Made by a program: the position numbers and the translations under genes
Origin: Glandiceps talaboti
Lineage: Eukaryota; Hemichordata; Enteropneusta; Spengelidae
Direction: 5' to 3'
Length of the DNA: 64,000 bases
Assembly (NCBI RefSeq): GCF_964340395.1
Contig: NC_135554.1
Coordinates: 11,540,751 to 11,604,750 of the forward strand
Notes under the pieces: model-generated
What the model saw: only the letters and a program-made list of their open reading frames with translations
What the model was told of the DNA's origin: nothing
Databases searched by the model: none
Shown here: piece by piece, positions 13,001-26,235 of the stretch
How positions within the stretch are numbered: position 1 is the stretch's first letter
How the letters are laid out: each line of letters begins with the position of its first letter

Positions 13001-16000
13001 GATGGTCCCGTCTGACTTCAAGTTGATTAATCTCTACGCTTCTAATTAAGTACATGCATTTCAATATCTGTATCTCTGTATTCACATCACATCATGTAGG
13101 AAGTTCATTTCTCCCCCTACTTATTTACGGCTCCCTCCCCCTCATCTATCAAAAGTTAATCACCAGATTGTGCCTTCTTAAAACTCAATTTATCTCACAA
13201 TCTATTACTGCATCTTCTAATGCCTAGTTTTTCTTCTATTAAACATTTTGTACCTTTCTTGCAATGTATTGAGTTGTGAACACTGAGTTTGTCAATTTTG
13301 ATTCTCTTTGATTTTTCAAGTAGAAATTGTTTTTATCAATTAAAAATCCAAAATAAATACCCCAATTTTCATCCATATGACCACTTTGAAGTTCATGATA
13401 TTACAAAGTGCTAATCAATTATCTTCCCTAAATGTATAGATATTTCGACTATTTACATTTTTACCCCCCCCCCCACCACCACCACCACCACCCCTCATTT
13501 GACACAATAGCTGTGGGAGCCTTGCAGCTGTCCACGTCTCTTATGATACATGTATTTATGCATTCGTCTCAATGGCTTTCACCTGTTGTACGTCGGTGTA
13601 CCCTTTAATCTAGCTAGGTGTCCCTTGTGTCAGAACAGACCTCCGTACAATCCGTGATACATATATACTGCTATAGTCATGCACCACTGCAAGCTAACCA
13701 CCTTCACAGTTTTAGAATAATTCTATAACTGGTCGATTCAATGGTTTTTGATAGTATGTTTTAATGGTGTATACGTAGTCGTTAATAAAAGGTTTTTACG
13801 AGCTTTGTCATGCACGCTTTCTCATGATATCTATTGTGAAATAGTATTTTCAATATTGTGACGATGTCTGCTCGCGTTACTTAATATTTCATTTAGAATG
13901 CCATTGTTAAACACGTATGGGAAATAAGGAAATAAATCTGATTGAAATGCGCTGAGAGATGAATATCTCGACTAGCATATATTCCCACGATTGCAGCTTT
14001 TTTTTACTTAGATGATCGCGCCGAGTAAATTGACGTGAAGAAAACCGTCGCAAACAGTAAACTTATAAGCTTCTTTCTTAACACTATAAACGATAGCATA
14101 TCTTGTATGTGATTGTGATGACACGTAACATATAATCTTTCTGTTAACTAATGCCATAATGGTGCTCTGTCAACATCGATTTAAAAAAACACGGCGTCAC
14201 GTTTCACACCGACGGCAAAAACGTCTTTGAAATCCGATAAATTTTAACCCAAAATGCAATAGTGATTATTTAAGGGTTAGTGCCTAATACAAGTTAATAA
14301 CAACTACACCAAGATTTGTGTTTGCAATAAATCCTTCACGTTTTTTTTAGACCGAACTACTAAGTATTGTATCGCTAATTGGGTTTCATTGTAATCCGAT
14401 CAGGAATACATTTGTAAGGTCACATAGGGTCAGATTTATCTGGTCGTAGGTGCTACAAAGGGTATGCAGGTATGACTTTATGATTATTTAATCAATTTTA
14501 AATTTATAATGTCATAAGCTGTTGACATTTAGAAACATTCTTTTGGAGAAATAAACTTTCATAAACCAATTACATAATTATATATGTGTAGGTCCTAAGT
14601 ACGTTACCTTCATACAGGACTGTTAGTGATCTTTTACATTTCATGAATATTTTACACAAATTCTAAAGAATATGCTTAGTATATATTTACTGGTAAACTT
14701 AATGTTCTCTTCGTGATTTGAGGTTTATACTATCTCTGTCCTTGAAACCATCGTCTAATTGGTTAATTTAGTTAGACTACAGATGTTAACAGTTTTACGT
14801 ACAATAAAACCTTTAGCTGATTTCCAATTGCAGATGCTGAACAAGAAAACGATTTTTTTCTCGAACAGAGAGCTTTATCATATCGAATGAAACCTTGATA
14901 TTGCCCAGATTATAGTACAAACGTTTTGTGAGAAAAAAATATAATATTAGAAACGCGTTAACAATTTTCGGCTTACCCCCCACTTGTTTTATAAATAGTA
15001 AAGTCGTGTAAGTCGTTAAGCCTTGTCTCTGAATCATTCATATTTCAGTGTAGCTGTTTTACACCTTATTTCTTCTATATCCGAAGGTAAGGTTTTCGAT
15101 ATCGTTATCTCACGTGTTTCCTTTTACGTGCGGTTGTCATGGCAGCCAGCCGTTTTCCTGTATCGAATTTTTCAAAGTTCTCTCATTTTCGTAATTATTC
15201 GAAGTACATAGCACACGGTACGTTTATCAGAATTAACGCCTCGGGGATATTTGAAGTATATTTGTAATAATTATAATAAAGCTATTTACGTAGTAATATC
15301 GATAATTATAAACACACTCGAAGACTTCTATAGTTTGCTATAGTACATTAACCCCTACTCTAATCACGATTAACATTTTTATAGTGCTGAAATTCCGTTA
15401 AAATGAAAGTTATGGAAAATATTCACTCAGCTAATTAGCAGGAGAGTTGGAATTTTTGAAGCTGTATTGAAATTTTATCTTAATGTGATTGTTGACGTAC
15501 TTGACTTCGAGGTGGAGTTGAACTAATGAAAGTGATTATGTTTGATTGGCAGTGGATTTTTAAGGGGATATAGAAAGCAATATTTTCGTAAAATGGTTAC
15601 AATTAGTGTAAATATATAGTGCCAAGAATTTGGAAAATGATGGATTAAAGGCACCGAAGCTGTAACCCTTGATAATGTTTTCTTACATGATTCCGGTCTT
15701 TGATGTAATTTGCCATTGATGTTATCGTACATATATGCTATCACCCAGTAAACTATAGACTTTGTATATAATTATTGTATGCAACTTATCCGTTTCAAAC
15801 AGATGTCATTTACGTTGTCAAAATAGTTTCAGGGCCTTCCTAAAACTACTACAGTTTTAGAACACATAATTAGAAGAAACGAAGCCGGAGCGTGTGAACA
15901 TTTCAGCGGTCGATTGCTGCCACGGGGTGCTTTTTCAAAATATTGACAATTCATTTTATCATAACAAAAGCTGTACCTATATTATTCGGGCTTGTGTATT

Positions 16001-16112
16001 CCTATCAGGAAGAGAATAATTAAAATTGTCCCGTGTAAATTGTTTAGTATAATAATACACATATTTCACAATTTTCAGAGTTTATGTTCAAATCAAAGTT
16101 TACCTTCGATAA
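10100..16112. other. No gene recognised; one minisatellite
   Basis: Holds the minisatellite at 12.6 kb and a poly-C/(CCA)n run near 13468-13493. Gene A's 3' end and polyadenylation site should lie at the right edge, but no clear AATAAA was identified. Confidence 0.45.
12596..12828. repeat. About 84-bp minisatellite, under three copies
   Basis: Units begin at 12596, 12676 and 12760, each with TTGAGTCA. They share GATGAAATGT(G/A)(G/C)CAAT and AAAATGTAACAATGTCT(G/A)ACGCG. The third unit is partial and diverged. Confidence 0.65.
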
Positions 16113-17534
16113 CTACCCTCGGTTTGCCTTGACAAGTAGATCTTGTAAGTTGCTCAGAGCTCCAGTTTTCCTACAGTAAAAATTGACACACGACAACTCT
16201 TCGTCACAGTCTTCGTCTTCCACACAAAAGATCATATGTTGTATTCTGGGTTCTTCACAATAAAATCCCTGACACATGTAGTAATTTGGGCAGTCTCTGT
16301 CTGATTTACAGAATGTCCGTGGATACTGAAACGACAAAATTAGAAATTGCACACCGTTTTCCCGCCAAAAATTTCAGACGACGACAACAATTACCATAAT
16401 AGATTACGATAACGTATTAGCTCAAAAGGTCTGTCTGGGCTACCAGAATGTCCGTAGATACTTTTAATGACAACATTTACAACCTTTCCTCATTTTCTCC
16501 GCCAAAACTGCCGGATGGCAATAACTCCTCAGTAAGTTATGTTAAAGTAATGACGTGTTAGCATGAAAATCTGTCTGATTTAAAGGATATTGAAACAACA
16601 AAATTTGAAATTATTTTTTGCCGCCAACAGTGTTAGACGACACGTAAATATACGACGTATTGTTACTCCGAAGAAGATTCTCAGGCTGATTAACGGTGAC
16701 GGTAACGTAACATTTCCAGGACAGCCTGATTTATCGGCAGTACATGAGGAAATACTGGAATATTCATTGTCAGCCTGTGTCAACTCTTAGGAAGTAACAG
16801 CATACAATTTAAGAGAGAGAAATCAATCTGCCTCTATGTGCTCTGTACCCATAGATTAGAATTGAGAAATGTACTCTTCTCACAAAAACGAGTAGACGAC
16901 ACATTCGCAGAGTGAGAGTTTTGAAGTCCACCTATATTTTTGTTTGAGTAAGCCCATTTTTGAACATTTGGTGCCAGTGCCAACATATCAGCTTCGCTGT
17001 CAAATATTCATCTGAGATAAATAATACTATGTCACTCTGATGCAATGAAAAAATCTGAAATAAGTCCGTTACCAGTGCAACAGTTACTAGACAGTGCTCT
17101 TGTGTGAATTATCAATTTTTCTACAATTCGCCATGTCGTCTGGTTGAAAACCCGAAAATTATTTTAAATGTTTGGAAAAAAGACTAAACACAGAGCAAGA
17201 AGCCTTAGCTAAAAATAAAACCCACTTTCGCAATGAAATGGTTTGGAGTCATTCCAAATGTCGAGTTATTTACATTGCATATATATGACACCGAAAGACT
17301 TTGCAATTCGATATCTCCACCGAGACACACAGGTACATTAGGCTACAGTTCGTCGTGGATGACTTGTCGTGCATGTGTACACAGCAGGCTTACATATCTA
17401 ATTCTGATGTTACGTTGTGATAAAAAGTGCAATTACGACTAAAACGTCAAAATACTTACAAAAGTGTAGCTCTGAACTGCACAAACCATCGCCAAAATCA
17501 CCAACAGGATCGTCGTCAGCCTCGTTCGCTCCAT
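16113..17534 (-). CDS. Gene A: secreted two-module cysteine-rich mini-protein, two exons
   Basis: Exon 1 (17534 down to 17460, 25 codons) starts MERTR, followed by a hydrophobic LLVILAMVCAV core and a likely cleavage site after AVQS. It ends in phase 0 at a GTAAGTAT donor. Exon 2 (16325 down to 16113, TAG stop) follows a TTTTGTCGTTTCAG acceptor, also in phase 0, and adds 70 residues. The 95-residue product has eight cysteines in exon 2 as two copies of C-x5-C-x5-C-x4-C with 10 residues between them (CKSDRDC and CVEDEDC open the copies; GFYC and NFYC close them). The mature chain is acidic (about 12 Asp/Glu to 8 Lys/Arg), unlike typical cationic defence peptides. Spacing is reminiscent of Dickkopf-N or EB-type modules, but I assign no family. 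A TATA box lies about 95 bp upstream of the ATG. A GTAAAC lies just after the stop, so a 3'UTR intron is possible. Gene B shares this architecture. Function unknown. Confidence 0.75.
16429..16665 (-). pseudogene. Two decayed tandem copies of the gene A exon 2 acceptor edge
   Basis: Read on the minus strand, the acceptor edge of gene A exon 2 (16293-16410) recurs twice upstream in decayed form. Copy 2 (about 16429-16570) keeps ACGGACATTCTG, then diverges where the exon reads TAAATCAGACAGAG, retaining CAGACAGAC. Copy 3 (about 16571-16665) keeps AATTTTGTTGTTTCAATATCC and TAAATCAGACAG but has lost the CAG acceptor (CAA) and deleted the central part. Each also keeps CCGCCAA further into the intron. 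The repeat interval is about 140 bp. Neither copy contains the cysteine modules, so these are partial duplications and not whole extra genes. Confidence 0.6.
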
Positions 17535-17627
17535 TTGTTTTATCTTATTATTTGTTAACAGGTGATACAAGTCTTGTAGAGCTGATGCAGGTCAAATACA
17601 CACTGTCACTTCAACAAGATAGCCGTC

Positions 17628-17635
17628 ATTTTATA
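17628..17635 (-). promoter_or_regulatory. TATA box of gene A
   Basis: Reads GGCTATAAAATGACG on the minus strand. It predicts transcription starting near 17600 and a 5'UTR of roughly 65 nt before the ATG at 17534. The near-identical CTATAAAATG also occurs upstream of gene C at about 59901-59910. Confidence 0.55.
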
Positions 17636-17639
17636 GCCT

Positions 17640-20284
17640 CGATACATGGTCGACATAGCGTCATCTTCGTTGAGGAAACAGTCAAATCGCAGCAAATTAC
17701 GTTTTGATTGGTTGATGCGAGGGCGATTGTACGGTCATGGGCAAACTTTTAGTTGGCGGTGATGTGCTGTCAGGCAGATTTCGCAACTAAGATAATTAGG
17801 TTCAATGGGCGAAATCATAAGTGGAATGGAGGACACAGCTGATGCACTGGATGGAGTTAAGATTTAGTAAATATTATACTTGTAATGCGGTCGTAATTAG
17901 GGGCGTGTCAATTGGCACGTGTATTACATATTAAAGAGTTGTAACTGAAATGTTATCATGCATGTAAAGAGCCGATTAGCCTGTTTAAGGTGCTGGCTGT
18001 GGCTCTCGTTTACAGCGCTGACTTGTGACTCTAATTGCTCTCACCATTCTCCTCTCGCAGTCACAGTCAGAGCCGTAAACATGTTAATAACAAAGCTACA
18101 GTATTAAGCATACTGCGATTACACCGTATATTTTATAGAGCGAATTATCAGTTTGAAGAAATGTTATTTCCGATAGCACTTTTGGGGAGGGAAATGTATG
18201 TCACTTTTGAAGTTTGAAAAAAACGAAAAAAAAAACGGAGAACGTAACAGTTCCGCGATTAAAAGTGTGCACAATATCAGATGATAGCTAGAGAAAGGAG
18301 AGTGTATATCGACACACAGCTTGTGGCAAAATTGATGGAAGAATGGTATTAGTGAACATGACAATTTCTATCACCCTAATGCATCACACGGACCTAGTTT
18401 ATCCCTCCAAAATATTTGATCGACATTTATAGATACATTTAGTCACCGTAAAATGGTATGAGATTATGGAATAACTCCATTAGTCACGATATTGTGAGAG
18501 TTAGAATCTTCTAGAAAGAAATGAATTCTTTTTATCTGATCGCTTAAAGGATCCTAATATTGGCAATAGTTAGTACCCTGTTCTTTTGCTTGAATTTTAT
18601 ATCTTTTGGACTAGCGTTCACTGTAGGCTTCGTTATATCGAGTATAGTATGACAATATGGCTCATGTAAACCTCTAAACGAAAGCAAAATTAATTGCTGG
18701 GACAAAGTATGATGTCTTAAGCCTCAGGTAGACACGTTTCTGGTAAGACTATACTTGTTGCATGTATAATATAGATAAGTTGGATTTATTTCCCACAGCC
18801 ATATTTGCAATTAATTCAGTTCGTGTGTCCATTCCTACATATTATTAAGTCGTGATTTATCACATCATCTGTGCATGATACCAAGGAATCGGTTTATACT
18901 GATCAAACTTAAACCCAATCTCTTATAATACCCACATTTTGTGACGTCACATTTCTCCTTGTTGTCAACGAATGGTGGTATTTAAATACTCCGAATTTAT
19001 ACTAAACCTAACACAATATACTCCATTTGTAGTGAAAACCGAGTTACTGTAATTAGGATGCAAATATATGTGTAAGTGATGGAAAAGTGCCATAAAAGAA
19101 GATATCGATAGCATCTTCCCAGGAATGCGTACATATCCAAGTCAGTCAGTATGCGTTAACTACCATACACTTTCAACGTTAAGCACGCCTGACCCACCCC
19201 ACAGCCACGTGAGGATCTCGCAAAGCATGCTTTGACAACGAGAGGGATTGTACACTGCTAACTCTAAATTTAGTCGACTTCAGCTATCAACCCCTGTGCC
19301 AAAATATTAAAAGGGATACCGCCGTCTTTATCCCCAACCCCCGTCCAAAAAAAAACATTATAGGTTATTTTCTTAATTCCCAAGTGGCCTCAGCGAAGAC
19401 ATGCCGCTAGGTAATAGTGTAAGTGATTCATCTCATCATTATTATCCTATATATATGGCCAAGGTAAGAAGTATTTCCCAGCGGGTACCTACATGTATGC
19501 AATATTTACTATCACAAGGACAGTCTTGTGGGAACTGAAACAAACGTTCCCATCGCCTCATTCCACACGACATGACACTTCTGGGGACGAGACTCAGGTT
19601 GTTGGTTTGTGAAAGAACAATTGTAATCGATAGCTGAACGATTCTTGTAACGTGTACAAATATATCAAAACTGTCGAGCTTGCACATCGATATTAGATCT
19701 AAATTCTATCAATCGTTTGAATTAATATAGAAATATGATGGTGAATATCAAATTGGCTGGAACTTTTATCAAAATAGAGATTGTTTATATCTCCGGATTC
19801 TTTGATTGATTACTTTTCCCAGTCTTCTCTGAAATTAATCGTTACATCATTATTAAATGTGCAGTATTATTATAATTCTAGTTAGAGTTCAAGTCTACAG
19901 AGTATGGTATGGATAAACATACTCCTATAAAAAAGTTACATATTAAAAATACTATTATAAGAAAGTTAGATTTTGAATCTACCTAGAATTTTGTTCGTTT
20001 TCTTTGATTCGTCAACTTTGAATAGTGTAAACATTTTCTGTTCCAATAGAAACGTTAAGAACAGAAGAGGAAATGCACATTTCGTGGGTTTTTTTCTTAC
20101 CATATTTAAAATGGATACATTGTAAGATACGTCATGTCGTTCAACCCTATTCTGTCTTCTCTTTACGGCGGTACTGGCTGATGCTGACACGGTACTACAC
20201 GTCGTATCTCACTGACTGTACAAAAGGAATTGTATGTATGCCTAAGGTCGTCCGCAATTGCTGTCAGTCTGGTGTCCAATATCT
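17640..20284. other. No gene recognised upstream of gene A
   Basis: No coding or repeat structure that I can support. Confidence 0.45.
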
Positions 20285-20620
20285 ACATTTTATTCCGTTC
20301 CATTCCATTCCATTCAATTCAATTACTGTTTAACATTACATTACATTACATTTCATTACGTTACGTTACGTTACGTTACGTTACGTTACGTAATTACGTA
20401 ATTACGTTACATTACACCGTAACGGTGCATTGCATTGTACTGTATTGCATTGCATTGCAGTACAGTACATTTCATTACACCAATCACACTACATTATATT
20501 ATATAGATAACATTATTACATTACATTACATTACATTACATTACATGACATTACATTACATTACACTACATGCTACGTACACTACATTGCAATACATTAC
20601 ATTACATTACATTACATGAT
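20285..20620. repeat. Diverged pentanucleotide satellite
   Basis: Successive blocks of CATTC, TTACA, TTACG, TTGCA and TTACA types, all one or two bases apart from ATTAC. The CG-containing (GTTAC)n segment at about 20357-20390 is uninterrupted. Confidence 0.85.
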
Positions 20621-20697
20621 TACTATCTTAATAAGCTTACAAGTGAAAGGGGATTGATTTACAGCCACCTAATCTTTGATCGTATGCGATTATCAGT

Positions 20698-20802
20698 GGG
20701 AGAGTGGAACAGATAGTTCCGGCCTGACAAATGGGAGAGTGGAACAGATAGTTCCGGCCTGACAAATGGGAGAGTGGAACAGATAGTTCCGGCCTGACAA
20801 AT
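20698..20802. repeat. Three exact 35-bp tandem units with an internal hairpin
   Basis: The unit GGGAGAGTGGAACAGATAGT plus TCCGGCCTGACAAAT repeats three times without visible change. Each unit holds GGAAC-AGATA-GTTCC, a perfect 5-bp stem with a 5-base loop. Confidence 0.85.
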
Positions 20803-21099
20803 TGTAAACTTTTGTGATAAGGAAGCTAGCTCTGTGACGTCAAATGACCTGAGTATAAATCTTTCGTTTCCTTTCAGTGTATGTTTATGAAAAGTAAAAG
20901 TGATGGTACTACAGCTGGGTTTGTCAAATTGGAATAAGGAAGTGGTTAATACGAAGTCCCTTGTGAAGAAATTATGAAGTATGTGTTGTACATTTAGGAG
21001 AGCGATGACCCTTCCCCTTTCCTCTGAAACCGTCAGACAACTTGATCATGACTGACTGACTGAGTGACTGACTGACTTTGGGAAATCTGAACCATAATA

Positions 21100-21357
21100 G
21101 TATCCCTGTCAAAACCAATTGTATAATCTGGCGCCTGGTAGGATACAGATTGAAATGTGAAAGGGTTTAATCCTATGCGATTACAGTGGCTGCAATGAAT
21201 TGTATTCTCCCGAGGGAATTGAAGAAGTATAGACTAGAATCCAGAATGTGTCACTATAGGTCCATGCTAGGAATAATAAGTGTAAAGCGCTTTGAGCAAA
21301 GAGTGGGAAAGCACTATTATATATATTTATATATAAAAATGTTATTATTATACCCAT
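21100..21357 (+). mobile_element. SINE-like repeat, copy 1
   Basis: Shares the order GGTAGGATA, TTTAATC, TGCAAT, ATTGTAT, CTCCC, AGGGA, GTCCATGC, TAATAA, AGCGC and TTGAG with 26988-27228. It ends with GGAAAGCACTATTATATAT and an AT-rich tail with TTATTATTA. This is the organisation of a SINE tail that pairs with LINE machinery. It is diverged from copy 2. Confidence 0.5.
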
Positions 21358-21589
21358 TAAACGAGGAAATCTAGTGAAAAACATTTGAAAAGGAAATTTG
21401 AGAGAAAAAAACACTCCTTTATTTGTCACTTAACTTTTAATGATTCAATTTATTTTAAGTAAATTGATATTAGTTCTATTGTTAGTGACAAGGGTAATCA
21501 GGGAAGGTTGTAAATTAGTTTAAATTACTTCACACAGCCTAAGTTCTGTGCTATTCTTACCATCAATCACCCCACTTCCTTCATTTAAC

Positions 21590-21795
21590 AGACGTATTGT
21601 TGAGAGCCACAATACTTTAATTCGAATCTGCATAGACTCTGATGCATACTATAGTTCAAACTGTTGGAGAAAGTATAGGATTGTCATGTATACTTCAAGA
21701 TAGTTGCTAGTTTACTATTATTTTATCTGTCTCTTTCTTGGTGACTGTATGTTTTATATATTTTTATGGGACATCTTGGTGGCCTGAATTAAAGA

Positions 21796-21831
<36 letters not shown>

Positions 21832-21833
21832 TT
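21590..21833 (+). mobile_element. LINE-like 3' tail with (TAA)n
   Basis: The sequence GGACATCTTGGTGGCCTGAA then TTAAAGAAA leads into (TAA)n at 21797-21831. Such a GGCCTGAATTAAAGAAA stretch before an (AAT)n run is typical of CR1/L2-class retrotransposon ends. No coding part is recognisable and the 5' limit is uncertain. Confidence 0.35.
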
Positions 21834-22243
21834 GGCAAATACTACCATATTTAACTTTATCTAGAATTGAATGATAAATTCTTGTCTTTTAGTTTGAACC
21901 GAATGATATAAATAATGCTTTTTATCGGTCTGTCCTTTTAGCAGGGTATGTGTGCTTTTGCGTGGTCAGGTTTCATAGCTGTACTCATAGACATGTAACA
22001 GGTCTGTTGAAGCAGGCATGTATATCGGTTTTTAATTCTCTGACTGTATACACTGATCTACGTGTGATTGTATATATTGACATGGGAAGTGAGCGTTACA
22101 GTTTACTCTGTAATTTGTATCTGGTGTTAACTAATACGCCACATTATATAGTTTGAAAGTGTAGAAATGTTGCGGTTTTGACATGACTACTACCAAAGCC
22201 TAGGCGATGGGATGGCGTGCAATGATTGAGTGCTTCAATGAAA

Positions 22244-22261
22244 GTACGCCCTCTAGCGGCA
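22244..22261 (-). promoter_or_regulatory. CTCF-like motif
   Basis: Minus strand reads TGCCGCTAGAGGGCGTAC, close to the bilaterian CTCF core CCASYAGRKGGCG. It lies between genes A and B. Motif match only. Confidence 0.25.
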
Positions 22262-23302
22262 TGATAGTTACCATGGAGAAACAATCTGGGTTGTGGTCTC
22301 CTAATTCACGACGGTTATGGAAATGGTTATTTCTCCCGGCATGTTACCCTCTGATCAACGTACACGTAGTGAGGGCATACCCTCGGCATACCGCCCATAG
22401 ATATACTGTATTCACACCCAAAGTCGAACGTATATATACTGAAGCTTCTGTATGTACACAATGTACTGATCAGAAGGTACATTTTTAAGTTGAAGGATTT
22501 ACTCGAATATGTCAGACAAATCCAAGAGCCAAATACATTCATAAACGGGTTTTTAGCTAATTAGGATTCCTTCAACATCTATGCTGTTAGAGTTTTAATG
22601 AAACATATTTTACCAATTGTCTATATTTGATTGATTGTATTTGGCCAAACATATTCAGAAAACCATAATCTAAAACGAATATATAATACGACAGTTATCA
22701 TATTCGCATGAAAGACAAAACAGATACATCACCGAGGATAACACACAAAAAAAGTTTTAACAACTTATTTCCATTGTGGTCCTCACACATAAAATATTAC
22801 AAAAAATTCCACAAGAACGATGAAAAATAATACATGATAACAGACAAAATATATTAAAAAGACAAAATCTGACCCAACTACATATGAATGAAAATAAAAA
22901 TAGAACGAGGTCAGACTAATGGAAATAAATGAACTTACTTTCTTCTACTTCAGATAATTTATCATACATACAATTTTTAACTCTTTTTCTTAATTGTCCT
23001 CATTGTAATGTGCATATAAATGAGATGTAAATGAATGAATACGGCTGATATTTGATTTTTAGAAACTCACATTGTAAATAAGTATCCCCAACTTTATTTT
23101 TATTAGGAACGATCGATGTAATAACATTACCATATAGAGTATCCAAATTAGGCATCTTCGGGTATTTGGGGACGGAGTTGAAAGAAGAGTCTACCTACAT
23201 TTCCAATATGACTAGTCCCCATTTCTCGTATTTAATCTCAAAAAGTCACCATTTATTGGGTTTGACACTTACATTGATGCAGTCGCTGTTATCTTCCCTT
23301 TT

Positions 23303-23325
23303 ATTATTATTGTTGTTGTTGTTGT

Positions 23326-23370
<45 letters not shown>

Positions 23371-23559
23371 CAGTAGTGGTTGTGTTGTTATAGTAGTTTG
23401 TTCTTGTTGGATGTGGTGGTGGTGGTGTCGGTGATCATGGTGGTTATGTTCTTGGTGATGTTGCTGCTCCTGTTGTTGTTATTGTTGTTGTTGTTGGTGG
23501 TGGTGGTGGTGGTGGCGGTAGTGGTAGTGATGGTAGTAGTAGTAGTGGTGGTACTCGCA
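23303..23559. repeat. Compound trinucleotide array GTT/GTA/GGT
   Basis: Runs of GTT, then GTA, then GGT, TGT and GTA with a few interruptions. They create long Leu/Val frames on the plus strand that are not genes. Confidence 0.9.
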
Positions 23560-23710
23560 CCTCGTGGCATTCATGGCAGTAGTGGACACTGCCATAAGAT
23601 CATCGATAACGTCATCACTTAGACTCAGGTAAATACCCCATCAATCTATTCCTTAATCAACTAAATTAGACGTAATAGATCGAATAAGTCGGAAGTGACC
23701 TATATTCAAG

Positions 23711-23776
23711 TTGTATTGTATTGTATTGTATTGTATTGTATTGTATTGTATTGTATTGTATTGTATTGTATTGTAT
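23711..23776. repeat. (TTGTA)n pentanucleotide array
   Basis: Thirteen uninterrupted TTGTA units. Confidence 0.95.
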
Positions 23777-23986
23777 AAATACCTATTAGATGCAACCCTA
23801 TGTAATCAGATATAGCATTCATGTATAATAATTGTTTTAGCTTCATACGATTTGTTTACAAGTGCGATGACGTAATGTGAATAATTTATTTCTATGTATT
23901 ATACAAATCGGATTGTCGTAATATAAACTATACTCAACACGTTATATGTAACTGAATCCTGGCAACAAATTACAATTTGTTCATGT

Positions 23987-24004
23987 TGACCACTGGGGGC
24001 GCAC
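23987..24004 (+). promoter_or_regulatory. CTCF-like motif, strong match
   Basis: Plus strand TGACCACTGGGGGCGCAC matches about 14 of 18 positions of the known CTCF consensus. It is in opposite (divergent) orientation to the motif at 22.25 kb. This CG-rich core stands out in AT-rich DNA. Motif match only. Confidence 0.35.
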
Positions 24005-25720
24005 TCCAGGTAATACTACTGCAAAGGCACTTAATTTAAACCGACTATTACTTTAATAAAGGCAGAAGTTCTACTCTCGTTTTCTTATCTATTCTTTCAT
24101 CATGCAAAATTGAATATATGTGTAATGAAAAAATTTGCAACAAAAATTAAGGTTCCAAAATTAGGCTAGGTAAAAAGTTAGGCTAACTCAAAGTTGATGC
24201 ACTTTTGGAAAACTTCATCACACATTTCTTTTGTTTCAATTGTGTTGTGCAATTAGGGGTTTATCAAACAAAATGGAGAGGTCAAAATGATATCAGCACA
24301 TTGTGTTAATTTATTTGAAAAAAAAACTATAAAATATTGTCAATTTCCATGAAAACAGGCTGTTGACCTCACATTTTCTTGTATTTTTTTGAAATATGAA
24401 ACCTTCCTTTATATCACCCTTTCAATTTTTGAGAACTGAGGAACATTCTATCTTAAAAGAAGTAACCAGATGAACAAAATAAACAAATGATATACATGTA
24501 GATGAATACAAAATTAAAGTAAGGATGTGTCCTTTTTTTGAACATTTTCATTTCACAATCTTAAATTTGCATTCCGCAACATGACACAACATTTCTCACC
24601 TATACATCTCTTGTATTAGTCATCAAGTTGTGCATCACACGTGCAATCATGTTATTACGTCGACGTCACAGGATATTTAATGATATCATAGGAAATGACA
24701 ATTGTTACGATTTCCAAGAATGGTTGAGTTTATTGAACGTTTGCAGGTAGGTTAATCACGTACAGTTCATTTAGCGAAAGAAATAAAGATTGAGTTATTT
24801 TAAAAAGAGATACATTTCAAAGCACCCATATACACCCCCCTGTGTGATAACAAAATACCGTACATTATGTTCTGATAAATATAGCTAGCTACAAAATTCA
24901 AAATAAACAGTTCTTCACACCCTTTCCCATCTTACGCTTGAAACATCTATGGTACAAACTTGTGTTGTGGAATTCACGATATTCGTGTTACTATCTGCAT
25001 GTAAAACTGTTTAATGATAACTTTAATTTTGTGTGTCGTATTTTCTCAAGTGCATAAAATAGTTGGCAAATATGAATGCATTATAAGATCTACACAGATT
25101 GGAAATCACAGTAAAATACTAACATCGTGTGTATATTTTCCTAACCAATCAGAGTCGACCTTATTAAATGCTTCACGAATATGATGTCTACTCCTTTTTG
25201 TAAGCATTATTTATTTAACAATATCACTTTTGAGAAATCACTCACATGAAATTGCTAGTTTAGAATCAATCGTTATTGCATGCAAATACCTTTGTTATTA
25301 ATTTCATAACTTGTTCTATATGTAACATTGAAAATGATAAACCCACTCTTAAACTGTTTCTTCATAGTAATGAAAAAAAAGCACTACACCATATATGAAC
25401 AAACCTTTATTTTGAATTAGAGAAGAAAAAAAAACGTTCACCAGAACTGGAGAAAGCGAGCGAAAAAAAACAGACCTTAAACCATTTATCAAAATACAAT
25501 AACATAAAATATATACCCCGTTCAAATGTTGTTTAGATTTAACAACAGAACATACTAGATATTATAACTAACGTGGGGTGGTATGAGACGACACATCCAC
25601 TTCGATTCTCATTTGTGATATCGATGTCTTTGATTTTTTAATTTCTGGACCATAAGTTTTGACCATGGACCAGGAGAACGCCTCTTTTCACTGAAAAGAT
25701 AAAAGAACGGCATTAAACAA

Positions 25721-25763
25721 ATTAGTTCTTGTGTCTATCACTTAATTAATTAATTAATTAATT

Positions 25764-25795
<32 letters not shown>

Positions 25796-26070
25796 TCAAT
25801 CAATCAATTGACAGACTAATGACTACTAGCAGGCTAATTGGCTTTATTATTCAATTGATTGATTAATTGATTGATTGGTTGAAAGATTCTAGCTGTCCCA
25901 ACAATTTGTCAGCCGAAAGACAGGCAGACAGACATACAGACAGACAGACAGACAGACAGACATCTGATTGATTGATTGATTGTCAGCCGAAAGACAGACA
26001 GACAGACAGACAGACACACAGACATACAGACAGACAGACAGACAGACCATGACATAATGCTTGACGGCTG

Positions 26071-26105
<35 letters not shown>

Positions 26106-26142
26106 GTCAGTCAGTCAGTCAGTCAGTCAGTCAGTCAGTCAG

Positions 26143-26235
<93 letters not shown>

